A stretch of 32,759 nucleotides of DNA from Flavicella sp. Lineage in GTDB: Bacteria > Bacteroidota > Bacteroidia > Flavobacteriales > Flavobacteriaceae. The position numbers and the translations under genes were made by a program. Numbering within the stretch: position 1 is the stretch's first letter; every line of letters begins with the position of its first letter. The notes under the pieces are model-generated. The model had not been told where the DNA came from and ran no database searches. It was given only the letters and a program-made list of their open reading frames with translations. The DNA is taken from assembly GCF_029238425.1 (NCBI RefSeq), contig NZ_JAQWGB010000208.1, positions 1 to 32,759 of the forward strand. The letters run 5' to 3'. Shown piece after piece: positions 25,735-32,759 of the stretch.

Positions 25735-27654
25735 ATGCTTAACGTTCATAATTTAACCGTTTCTTTTGGAGGAACAGATCTTTTTTCAGAAATCACTTTC
25801 AAATTAAATAAAGGTGATAGAGTCGGTTTGATTGGAAAAAATGGAGCGGGAAAATCTACCTTATTAAAAGTTTTATCAAAAGATATTGAAAGTAGTGGAG
25901 GTACCATGGCATTTGAAAAAGATGTGCAGATGGGGTTCTTGAGACAGGATATTGATTTTGTGGAAGGAAGAACTATTCTAGAAGAGGCGTATCAAGCTTT
26001 TGTTGAAATCAAGGAAATTGAGGTCAAACTAGATAAAATTAATGAAGAGCTTACTACTAGAACCGATTATGAAAGTGAATCTTATAGCCAATTGATACAT
26101 GACTTGACCGATTTAACGGAGCGTTATGAATTGTTGGGGGGGTATAACTATAAAGGAGATACAGAGAAAATATTACAAGGTCTTGGATTTAAAAGAGAGG
26201 ATTTTGATAAGTTGACTGATACTTTTTCTGGAGGTTGGAGAATGCGTATAGAATTAGCAAAACTTCTGCTTCAGAATAATGATATTTTATTGTTGGATGA
26301 GCCAACCAACCATTTAGATATTGAATCTATTATTTGGTTGGAAAACTTTTTAAAAGGGTATTCTGGTGCGATTGTTTTGGTTTCACATGATAAAATGTTT
26401 TTGGATAATGTTACCAACAGGACTATTGAAATTTCTTTAGGTCAGATTTATGATTATAAAAAGTCTTACTCTGAATTTTTGTTGTTAAGAGGAGAAATTA
26501 AAGAAAAGCAGCTACAAGCTCAAAAGAATCAAGAGAAAGAAATAAAAGCTAAGCAGCAGTTGATTGATAAATTTAGAGCAAAAGCGAATAAAGCTTCTAT
26601 GGCTCAATCATTGATTAAGCAGTTGGATAAAGTTGAGAGAATTGAAGTGGATGCTGATGATAATGCAACCATGAATATTAAATTTGCTGTTTCTAAGGAA
26701 CCAGGAAAAATTGTTGTTGAGGCTGAAAATATGTGTAAAAGTTATGGCGACAAACACGTATTAGAAGATGTGAACTTGTTGATTGAACGCAATAGTAGAA
26801 TTGCTTTTGTTGGGCAAAACGGACAAGGAAAATCTACGTTAGCAAAAATGATGGTTGGAGATATTCCTTTTGAGGGACATTTGAAATTGGGCCATAATGT
26901 AGAAATAGGATATTTTGCACAGAACCAATCAGAACATTTGCCACCAGAGGAAACTGTTTTAGAAATCATGCAAAACGCTGCTACTGATTCTAACAGAGCC
27001 AGGGTTAGAGATATGCTAGGGGCCTTTTTGTTTGGAGGAGATGCTGTTGATAAAAAAGCGAAGGTGTTGTCTGGGGGAGAAAGAAATAGATTGGCTTTAT
27101 GTAAACTATTACTGTCGCCATTCAATGTGTTGATCATGGATGAGCCTACCAATCACTTAGATATTCAATCTAAAAATGTATTAAAAGAAGCTCTTAAAAA
27201 ATATGCGGGTACTTTAATCATCGTCTCGCATGATAGAGATTTCTTACAAGGCTTAACGGATTCTGTTTATGGGTTTAAGGATAAGGAAATCAAAGAATAT
27301 TTAGGAGATATTGATTATTTCTTAGATCAACATAAATTAGAAAACTTAAGAGAGGCAGAGAAGAGAACTGTTGTTGTTGAGAAGAAAGTTTCTAAAAAGG
27401 AAGATTATAAGTTAAGTCGACAAGAGGAAAAAGAATTGAAGCAGCTTAAAAATAAATTGAGCAAAGCCGAAAGAGCGATTTCTGATACAGAAAAAGAGAT
27501 TTTGGATATGGATGCTAAGCTGGCAGATGATTATGAAAAGACGGCAGCAGATCCTAAGTTTTTTGAAAATTATCAAGCCAAAAAAGATTCTTTAGACGAT
27601 TTGATGGAAGCCTGGGCAGAATTGGATGAAAAAGTGAATAGCTTTTCAGCTTAA
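25735..27654 (+). CDS. ABC-F family ATPase (Uup-like)
   Basis: 639 residues with two ABC ATPase domains and no membrane segments. Domain 1 has Walker A GKNGAGKS (34-41), a signature with FSGGWRMRIELA, and Walker B ILLLDEPTNHLD. Domain 2 has Walker A GQNGQGKS (360-367), signature LSGGERNRLALC and Walker B VLIMDEPTNHLD. The interdomain linker (about 245-300) is rich in Lys/Gln/Glu. The last 90 residues are charged and predicted coiled coil, as in Uup. ABC-F proteins act on the ribosome rather than in transport; Uup-like members are linked to ribosome and DNA-related processes. The exact subfamily is uncertain; the coiled-coil C-terminus favours Uup over EttA. Confidence 0.93.
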   Translation: MLNVHNLTVSFGGTDLFSEITFKLNKGDRVGLIGKNGAGKSTLLKVLSKDIESSGGTMAFEKDVQMGFLRQDIDFVEGRTILEEAYQAFVEIKEIEVKLDKINEELTTRTDYESESYSQLIHDLTDLTERYELLGGYNYKGDTEKILQGLGFKREDFDKLTDTFSGGWRMRIELAKLLLQNNDILLLDEPTNHLDIESIIWLENFLKGYSGAIVLVSHDKMFLDNVTNRTIEISLGQIYDYKKSYSEFLLLRGEIKEKQLQAQKNQEKEIKAKQQLIDKFRAKANKASMAQSLIKQLDKVERIEVDADDNATMNIKFAVSKEPGKIVVEAENMCKSYGDKHVLEDVNLLIERNSRIAFVGQNGQGKSTLAKMMVGDIPFEGHLKLGHNVEIGYFAQNQSEHLPPEETVLEIMQNAATDSNRARVRDMLGAFLFGGDAVDKKAKVLSGGERNRLALCKLLLSPFNVLIMDEPTNHLDIQSKNVLKEALKKYAGTLIIVSHDRDFLQGLTDSVYGFKDKEIKEYLGDIDYFLDQHKLENLREAEKRTVVVEKKVSKKEDYKLSRQEEKELKQLKNKLSKAERAISDTEKEILDMDAKLADDYEKTAADPKFFENYQAKKDSLDDLMEAWAELDEKVNSFSA

Positions 27655-27665
27655 AAAGGGAACTA

Positions 27666-28604
27666 TTGCAAGCTGCTACAAGCAACATAGAAGAAATATT
27701 TTTACCAGAATTAAGAGCTAAAGAAGTTCGGCTTTTTGTAAAAAGAGAAGATGCATTACATCCTGTTATTTCAGGAAACAAATACCGTAAACTTTTTTAT
27801 AATATAGCTTTTGCTAAAAAAAAGGGATATAGCAAATTGTTGACCTTTGGAGGAGCGTTTTCAAATCATATTCTCGCGACAGCAGGCGCTGGTTTTGAGT
27901 TTGGTTTTAAAACAGTTGGAATTATTCGTGGTGAGGAGCTTGGAGTGGATATAGAAAAAACACTTTTGAATAATGAAACTCTAAGAAGAGCAAAAGACTA
28001 TGGGATGCAGTTTGAATTTATTTCTAGGTCTGATTATAAAGAAAAGTCTAGTCAGTCTTTTCTACTTACATTAAAGCAAAAGTATCCGAATGCTTATATT
28101 TTGCCAGAAGGAGGAACCAATGACAAAGCCATTCAAGGTTGTGAAGAAATTTTAAATGATCATACGGAAGATTTTGAATTTATTTGTTGTGCCGTCGGGA
28201 CAGGAGGAACCATTTCTGGAATCATCAATAGTTCGTCTAAACATCAGCAGGTTTTAGGGTTTCCGGCTTTGAAAGGAGATTTTTTAGAAAATGAAATAAA
28301 AGGGAATAAGGTCAATAAAAATAATTGGGAAATCATACCGGATTATCATTTTGGGGGATATGCCAAAATAAATGAAGAATTAATTACCTTTAATAACAAT
28401 TTTTTTAATACATCAGGCGTTCTTTTAGACCCGGTTTACACTGGTAAAATGTTTTATGGAATCGTTGATATGGTGAATAAAGATAAATTTGCCAAAGGGA
28501 CTAAAATCTTAGCCATTCATACAGGTGGCTTACAAGGAATATCAGGTATGAATAATGTATTGGCAAAAAAGAATATGCCTTTATTAATTGATAGAAATAT
28601 ATGA
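27666..28604 (+). CDS. PLP-dependent ACC deaminase / D-cysteine desulfhydrase-like enzyme
   Basis: 312 residues of the fold-type II PLP family. The Schiff-base lysine is Lys39 in SGNKYRKLF, followed by FGGAFSNHILATA (substrate carboxylate loop) and the phosphate-binding loop AVGTGGTISG. The end has HTGGLQGISGM, typical of the ACC deaminase/D-cysteine desulfhydrase group. Whether it opens ACC or degrades D-cysteine cannot be decided; the latter is more common in non-plant-associated bacteria. The start appears to be TTG at 27666, 11 bases after the ABC-F stop. Its own stop overlaps the ATG of the next gene (ATGA), so it is probably translationally coupled to the GH73 gene. Confidence 0.87.
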   Translation: MQAATSNIEEIFLPELRAKEVRLFVKREDALHPVISGNKYRKLFYNIAFAKKKGYSKLLTFGGAFSNHILATAGAGFEFGFKTVGIIRGEELGVDIEKTLLNNETLRRAKDYGMQFEFISRSDYKEKSSQSFLLTLKQKYPNAYILPEGGTNDKAIQGCEEILNDHTEDFEFICCAVGTGGTISGIINSSSKHQQVLGFPALKGDFLENEIKGNKVNKNNWEIIPDYHFGGYAKINEELITFNNNFFNTSGVLLDPVYTGKMFYGIVDMVNKDKFAKGTKILAIHTGGLQGISGMNNVLAKKNMPLLIDRNI

Positions 28605-29395
28605 GAATTACTCTTGGAATATTCGCTTGCTCAATTTTAATGATTGGGTGTGGCTCAAGTAAAAAAACTACAGTTCATAAGTCAACTCCAAAGCCTGTTT
28701 TGAAAGTTGTTGAGACGGACAATAAAGCGGTCAATAAAGAGGTTGTAAAATTAGAAAAGAGAAAATCTAGTTTGGATACCAGAACCATTGCTTATATCAG
28801 TCATTATGCTCCCGTGGCAATGGATGAGATGAAAAAACATAAAATTCCGGCAAGTATCACCTTGGCACAAGGAATTTTAGAATCAGGAAATGGTGTGAGT
28901 AATTTGGCTTTGAAATCAAATAATCATTTTGGTGTTAAATGTCATGATAGATGGCATGGAGAATCTGTAAGACACGATGATGATGAAAAGCAAGAGTGTT
29001 TTAGAAAATATAAAAAAGTAGAAAGTTCTTATAGAGATCATTCTTTATTTTTAACAAGTAGATCACGATATGATTTTTTATTTGACCTTAAAATTGATGA
29101 TTATAAAGGGTGGGCTAAAGGTTTGAAAAAGGCCGGATATGCAACCGATAAAAAATATCCAGATAAATTGATTCGTATCGTGGAGACGTACGACTTGGAT
29201 CATTATGATAAATTGGTACTGAATAAAAAGATAAAAGAAACGAAAAAAAGACATGGTAAAGCCTATCGTGTAAGAAAAGGAGATACGCTGTATGCGATTG
29301 CCAAACGATATAGGATGTCTGTAGATGAGATTAAGGAGCTGAATGGACTTAGCTCTAATGATATTAGCATAAATCAAGTGTTAAAACTTGAGTAA
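28601..29395 (+). CDS. GH73 glucosaminidase lipoprotein with LysM domain
   Basis: 264 residues with a lipoprotein signal peptide (lipobox ending at Cys17, LMIGC). A glucosaminidase domain (about 62-205) carries ITLAQGILESGNG with the likely catalytic Glu, LALKSNNHFGVKC, ECFRKYKKVESSYRDHSLFL and GWAKGLKKAGYATDKKYPDKL. A LysM peptidoglycan-binding domain ends the protein (about 222-264, YRVRKGDTLYAIAKRY and INQVLKL). It should cut or remodel peptidoglycan glycan chains from the periplasmic face. It overlaps the PLP-enzyme gene by four bases and ends at a bidirectional terminator. Confidence 0.94.
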   Translation: MRITLGIFACSILMIGCGSSKKTTVHKSTPKPVLKVVETDNKAVNKEVVKLEKRKSSLDTRTIAYISHYAPVAMDEMKKHKIPASITLAQGILESGNGVSNLALKSNNHFGVKCHDRWHGESVRHDDDEKQECFRKYKKVESSYRDHSLFLTSRSRYDFLFDLKIDDYKGWAKGLKKAGYATDKKYPDKLIRIVETYDLDHYDKLVLNKKIKETKKRHGKAYRVRKGDTLYAIAKRYRMSVDEIKELNGLSSNDISINQVLKLE

Positions 29396-29430
29396 AAAAA
29401 ATCCCAGTAAAATAATACTGGGATTTTTTT
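29395..29430. terminator. Bidirectional hairpin terminator
   Basis: A perfect 15-bp stem (29395-29409 with 29416-29430, core ATCCCAGTA/TACTGGGAT) with a 6-base loop has an A-run on one side and a T-run on the other. It lies between the convergent GH73 and Spy-like genes and serves both. Confidence 0.87.
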
Positions 29431-29431
29431 A

Positions 29432-29887
29432 TTATGATTGAGCAGGTTTTCCTTTGTGACCTCCTTTATGTTTGCCTTTTTGACTAGCATGTTGTTTATG
29501 CATTTGTGCTTGTATTTTTTTCCAAGACTCATATTGATCTTTGCTTAATACTTTTTTTACTCTTGCTTGGAGCGCAATTTGTTGATCCATTTTTTCTATC
29601 ATTTTAGCATATAGCTCATCATTCGATAAATTGGGTCTTTGATCACCATTAGCTTTTCTTTCTTCCATAGCTTTTTGTTTGTTATCAGTGACAACTAACA
29701 TCAATGGATACATTTTTTCTTGCTGTGATTCTGTTAAATCTAAAGCAATAGTCAGTTTTTTTACGGTTAGCGTAGTTTGTTGTTCAACTGTAAATTCTGG
29801 TTTTTGCTGTTGTTTGTGCTTTTTCTGTGCAGTAGTACCAAAAATAAATCCAATAAGGAGAGCGAATGTTAAAATGCTTTTTTTCAT
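29432..29887 (-). CDS. Spy/CpxP-like periplasmic protein with basic tail
   Basis: 151 residues. A signal peptide (ILTFALLIGFIFGTTAQ) is followed by a helical, charged mature region with repeated patterns like LDLTESQQEKMYPL and VLSKDQYESWKKIQ. These resemble the LTxxQ motifs of Spy/CpxP chaperone-like proteins. The last 25 residues are rich in His, Lys and Gly (HKQHASQKGKHKGGHKG), which could bind metals or anionic polymers. No enzyme motif is visible. It lies 94 bases downstream of the AsmA-like gene in the same direction, with no obvious terminator between them. Confidence 0.75.
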   Translation of the reverse strand: MKKSILTFALLIGFIFGTTAQKKHKQQQKPEFTVEQQTTLTVKKLTIALDLTESQQEKMYPLMLVVTDNKQKAMEERKANGDQRPNLSNDELYAKMIEKMDQQIALQARVKKVLSKDQYESWKKIQAQMHKQHASQKGKHKGGHKGKPAQS

Positions 29888-29981
29888 GATATAATGTTTT
29901 AAAGTTTACTTTTTAGACTCCAACATTTCTCATTAGTTTAATGGCATATTTATTTTAACATTAATTAACAGAATAAAATTT

Positions 29982-32543
29982 TTAGAAAAGTCCCTTCAAT
30001 AAATTTTTTGCGGCTTTTTCTATGTCCTTGCTTTTAGAACTGGTACTGTCACTTTTTTTATTCGTTTTTTGAAACAAATTATCGATTAATTTATTTTTTT
30101 GAGATTCAATAACCTTGCCTGAAACAACCTTAAGGGCACTTGTAAAGTCAGGAACAACGTTTGGCTTACTCACATCTCCATTCATTTTAATTTTCATAGG
30201 CACGGTCATCTTTTCGACTTCCTCTTTTGAAAGCCCTGATAATAGATTGGTTGCCTCTTTTCCTAAAAATTTTACTGGGACTTCAGTGGTGATATTATAA
30301 TCCATTGTATTTGAGAAAGTATGTGATCCTTCTAGTTGGATAGGGATCCCATCATACGATGCAATTTTAAAGGGCTTGAAAGAAATAGCACTGTTCTCAA
30401 ACTTAATGGCGGTCTGTATTTTTTTCATATCCAGTTTTTTTAAATCGACAAAACTGAAATTGTTTTCTAACAAACTCAAAGCATTTGATTTCTTAGGGTC
30501 TATTTCTTTTACCTGTAATTTAGAGAGTCCATCACCATTTAAGCTATTCATATCTGGAAAAAACTCAGCATCTAACTTACCAGTAAGGTCTAGTGATGTT
30601 GACATTTTCCCGTTAAAAGCTTTTGCAAACGGAGCAATGGAAGAAAATAATTCAAGAGTAGAAAAGGACTCAACAATGTCAAGTTCCTTTAAAGTCATAG
30701 AAAAATCAAATGTACTAGGACTCGGTTTTGTGTCAACCTTACCTTTTAATGCTATAGTTCCTCCAAGCATTTTTGCAGTGGTATTTGTGAAGATAGCTTT
30801 TTGATCATAAATTTTAATACCACCTTTCATTTGACTCAATTTGATATTATCATAACTTACATTTTTAGCATAAAGTTTTGTTGTGATATCAATATTGGCT
30901 GGTATTTTAATTGCTTCTAATTCGTCTGTAGTTACTTTAGTTTCTTCTTCTTTTTCTGCTTCCTCAGGAACTTCAGTTTCTGACAAAAAATCAAATACAT
31001 TGAACGTGTCAGAGGTAACAGTAAAATTTCCTTGTAGGGGTTTGTTGTTGAATACAAAACCCATTAAGTGTTGTAAACTCCCACTTGCTTTTAAATCGCT
31101 TTGTGCTGTTGTTGCTTCAAAATTCTCTAGAATAAATTCTTTTGGAGTAAAGTTTAAGCGAGCATTGCTAATAGCTATAGGGTTAGGTAACATTTCTGTT
31201 TCAATGGTAAGATCTTTTAAAGAAATATAACCGCTATTTTTGATCGTTGCATAAAGTTCTTTCTCGATAGCTTCTTGAGTGAATTCAGATTTTAAATGAA
31301 ACGTTGTGATTCCTTCAAGTTTCTCTTCAAGGTCTACTGGGTATGCTTGACTTAGGTTGTTAAGATTTAAGGTACCGTCTAGTTCCGCTTTAACATGTGG
31401 ATTGCTAGTTAAGTTACTAAGATTACATTTAGCTTTGAAAATATCTTTGTCAATTTTCAAATCAAATTTATTTACCGAAATATGTGTGTCATCAATTAAA
31501 CCAGTTTTATTGGTAATATGTGTATCAATATAAATATCTGTAATGGATTTTGGTAAATCTGGATAATGAAAGGAAGCATTGTTTGTTGTTAAGTTGATGC
31601 CAAATTTAGGCACAGTTGTATCGGAATACAAACCGGTTGCTTGTCCGTCAAAATTCAATGCTCCGACGGCTTCTATAGCATCAAAACTAGAAGAATAGGC
31701 TGAAGGAATTAATGATAAAAGACTTTTAAACTGTGATCCTTTTGAGTCGAAGTTCAGGTCCATTTCTATACCGGAATCAACAGGTTGTAAAAATCCATGA
31801 AAAGAGAGTTTTAAATCATTGAACTGTGCATGGTTTTCCAAGAACTCCATTTTAAGGTTTTCTAAGTTTAGATTGAGTTGTGCATCCCAAAGGAATTTTG
31901 CATTTTTAATTAAATGTATACTTTCAGAACTAAAGTTAAACGACTCTATAGATGAATTTGTTTTTAGAAGTACATCTTGCGCTGAAAATAATCCTGTTCC
32001 TTTATGGTTGAAATTTTTTACCGTCATATGCATTTGACTTGATGCATCTAGGTAATTAAAGTTGATGTTCTCGAAACTGTAATATTCAATATGTAAGGAG
32101 ATTTCTGAGTCAGAACTTTTAGATGCTACTTGAGTTTCGTTTGGGGTATCGGATTTCATGACGTCGTAATTAGAAACACCATCTTTATTTGTTTTTAGGT
32201 TGATCAAACTTTCGGAAATTGAAAAGTGGTCAATGCTAAGTTTTTTGGATAATAAATTTGAAATGGAAGTTTCTAAACTAACCGTATTGATAGACACTAG
32301 AGTGTCTCCTTGAAAAGGAGCTTTATTTGTAATCAGAATATCTTGAAGTGATATAGAAGCATTAGGGAAGTCAGTGACAAAACTCATTGAAATAGAACCG
32401 ATGTAAAACTCCGCATTGATTACCTTATTGACTTCATGGGTAATGGTATCGTTTATTTGCTTTTTAAATAAATAGGGAGCAAATATCAAAGTTAGAAGGA
32501 GTAGTACTACAATGCTAGAAAGAATTTTTATAAAGGTTTTCAT
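29982..32543 (-). CDS. AsmA-like envelope protein
   Basis: 853 residues. A short basic N-terminus and one membrane helix (FIKILSSIVVLLLLTLIFAPYLF) anchor a long periplasmic region of repetitive beta-strand sequence. The beginning (NAEFYIGSISMSFVTDFPNASISLQDI) and the C-terminal part (GTIALKGKVDTKPSPSTFDFSM, LDLTGKLD, PIQLEGSHTF, MKIKMNGDVSKPNVVPDF) are typical of AsmA-family proteins. Related proteins form long grooves that carry lipids between membranes; a role in outer-membrane lipid homeostasis is inferred from the family. The C-terminal 50 residues are Lys/Ser-rich. No clear promoter lies immediately upstream, where a small-RNA-like element sits. Confidence 0.87.
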   Translation of the reverse strand: MKTFIKILSSIVVLLLLTLIFAPYLFKKQINDTITHEVNKVINAEFYIGSISMSFVTDFPNASISLQDILITNKAPFQGDTLVSINTVSLETSISNLLSKKLSIDHFSISESLINLKTNKDGVSNYDVMKSDTPNETQVASKSSDSEISLHIEYYSFENINFNYLDASSQMHMTVKNFNHKGTGLFSAQDVLLKTNSSIESFNFSSESIHLIKNAKFLWDAQLNLNLENLKMEFLENHAQFNDLKLSFHGFLQPVDSGIEMDLNFDSKGSQFKSLLSLIPSAYSSSFDAIEAVGALNFDGQATGLYSDTTVPKFGINLTTNNASFHYPDLPKSITDIYIDTHITNKTGLIDDTHISVNKFDLKIDKDIFKAKCNLSNLTSNPHVKAELDGTLNLNNLSQAYPVDLEEKLEGITTFHLKSEFTQEAIEKELYATIKNSGYISLKDLTIETEMLPNPIAISNARLNFTPKEFILENFEATTAQSDLKASGSLQHLMGFVFNNKPLQGNFTVTSDTFNVFDFLSETEVPEEAEKEEETKVTTDELEAIKIPANIDITTKLYAKNVSYDNIKLSQMKGGIKIYDQKAIFTNTTAKMLGGTIALKGKVDTKPSPSTFDFSMTLKELDIVESFSTLELFSSIAPFAKAFNGKMSTSLDLTGKLDAEFFPDMNSLNGDGLSKLQVKEIDPKKSNALSLLENNFSFVDLKKLDMKKIQTAIKFENSAISFKPFKIASYDGIPIQLEGSHTFSNTMDYNITTEVPVKFLGKEATNLLSGLSKEEVEKMTVPMKIKMNGDVSKPNVVPDFTSALKVVSGKVIESQKNKLIDNLFQKTNKKSDSTSSKSKDIEKAAKNLLKGLF

Positions 32544-32614
32544 GAGCTTTATTTAGGCATGATAAAAATACAATGCTGTTACCTAAACGGAGATAACACA
32601 TGTTAAAAATACTC

Positions 32615-32645
32615 AAAAAAAAACCCACTCTACAAGTAGAGTGGG
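32615..32645 (-). terminator. Terminator hairpin of the candidate small RNA
   Basis: A perfect 9-bp GC-containing stem, CCCACTCTA (32624-32632) with TAGAGTGGG (32637-32645), with a 4-base loop. The A-run at 32615-32623 is a U-tract on the minus strand only, so it terminates minus-strand transcription. The stretch 32544-32614 between it and the AsmA-like gene shows nothing else clear. Confidence 0.8.
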
Positions 32646-32683
32646 AAAATTGCTATGAAAAAGAAATTGGTGTTAAACACCAA
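32615..32683 (-). ncRNA. Candidate small RNA or transcription attenuator
   Basis: On the minus strand, an exact -7 element (32690-32697) predicts a start at about 32683. This is the first base of a 7-bp hairpin, TTGGTGTTTAACACCAA (32667-32683). A U-rich single-stranded linker of about 21 bases follows, then a strong terminator hairpin (32624-32645) and U-tract. The product would be about 69 nt: a 5' hairpin, a linker and a terminator, with no ORF of note. It ends about 70 bases upstream of the AsmA-like gene, so it could instead be an attenuated leader. The Rfam Flavo-1 motif is one candidate identity, but I cannot confirm it from memory. Confidence 0.5.
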
Positions 32684-32689
32684 CTGATA

Positions 32690-32719
32690 CAAATATATAA
32701 ATATTTTGGAATGTGACCA
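32690..32719 (-). promoter_or_regulatory. Promoter of the candidate small RNA
   Basis: On the minus strand TATATTTG (32690-32697) is an exact -7 match. A near match TGG (32717-32719) lies 19 bases upstream in place of TTG. Confidence 0.5.
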
Positions 32720-32759
32720 TTTTATTTGAAAGTTTTTAACTAATCATTAACCTTTGTTT

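Overview
The window looks like chromosomal DNA from a member of the Flavobacteriaceae (Bacteroidota). It is AT-rich, genes lack obvious Shine-Dalgarno sequences, several promoters match the Bacteroidota form TTG-N18-20-TAnnTTTG, and it carries the core type IX secretion/gliding genes gldKLMN and an XrtF exosortase pair. I cannot name the genus. Coding density is high, there is no gene-free stretch over 300 bases, and I saw no insertion sequence, prophage, CRISPR array, tRNA or rRNA.

Left part (1-8.6 kb): the 3'-truncated purH (minus) is divergent from a plus-strand run. That run is xrtF with its overlapping partner gene, followed by a three-gene cysteine-rich set: a small exported HYC/CC protein, a TonB-dependent receptor with a Cys-Cys pair in its plug, and an exported heavy-metal-associated (HMA) protein. 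I infer metal (possibly copper) handling for these three. A bidirectional terminator separates them from a large minus-strand outer-membrane beta-barrel gene.

Middle-left (8.7-15.3 kb, all minus strand): miaB, a sigma-54 activator lacking a receiver domain, lptE, a TPR protein and secG form a tight envelope-related operon with its own promoter and terminator. groES-groEL follows as a separate transcription unit with a good promoter and a strong terminator.

Middle-right (15.3-24.1 kb, plus strand): topA, then a ureohydrolase-fold gene that has lost three of six metal ligands, then gldK-gldL-gldM-gldN. These encode the outer-membrane lipoprotein/ring parts (GldK, GldN) and the proton-driven inner-membrane motor (GldL, GldM) of type IX secretion. 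gldN also appears to have its own promoter, and the block ends in a hairpin terminator.

Right part (24.1-32.8 kb): an FAD-dependent oxidoreductase, a convergent DUF983 membrane protein, an ABC-F ATPase, an ACC-deaminase-like PLP enzyme overlapping a GH73-LysM lipoprotein, a Spy-like periplasmic protein and a large AsmA-like protein. The last 150 bases hold what looks like a compact small RNA gene, or a transcription attenuator, on the minus strand upstream of the AsmA-like gene. This and the degenerate ureohydrolase are the items I would look at first.
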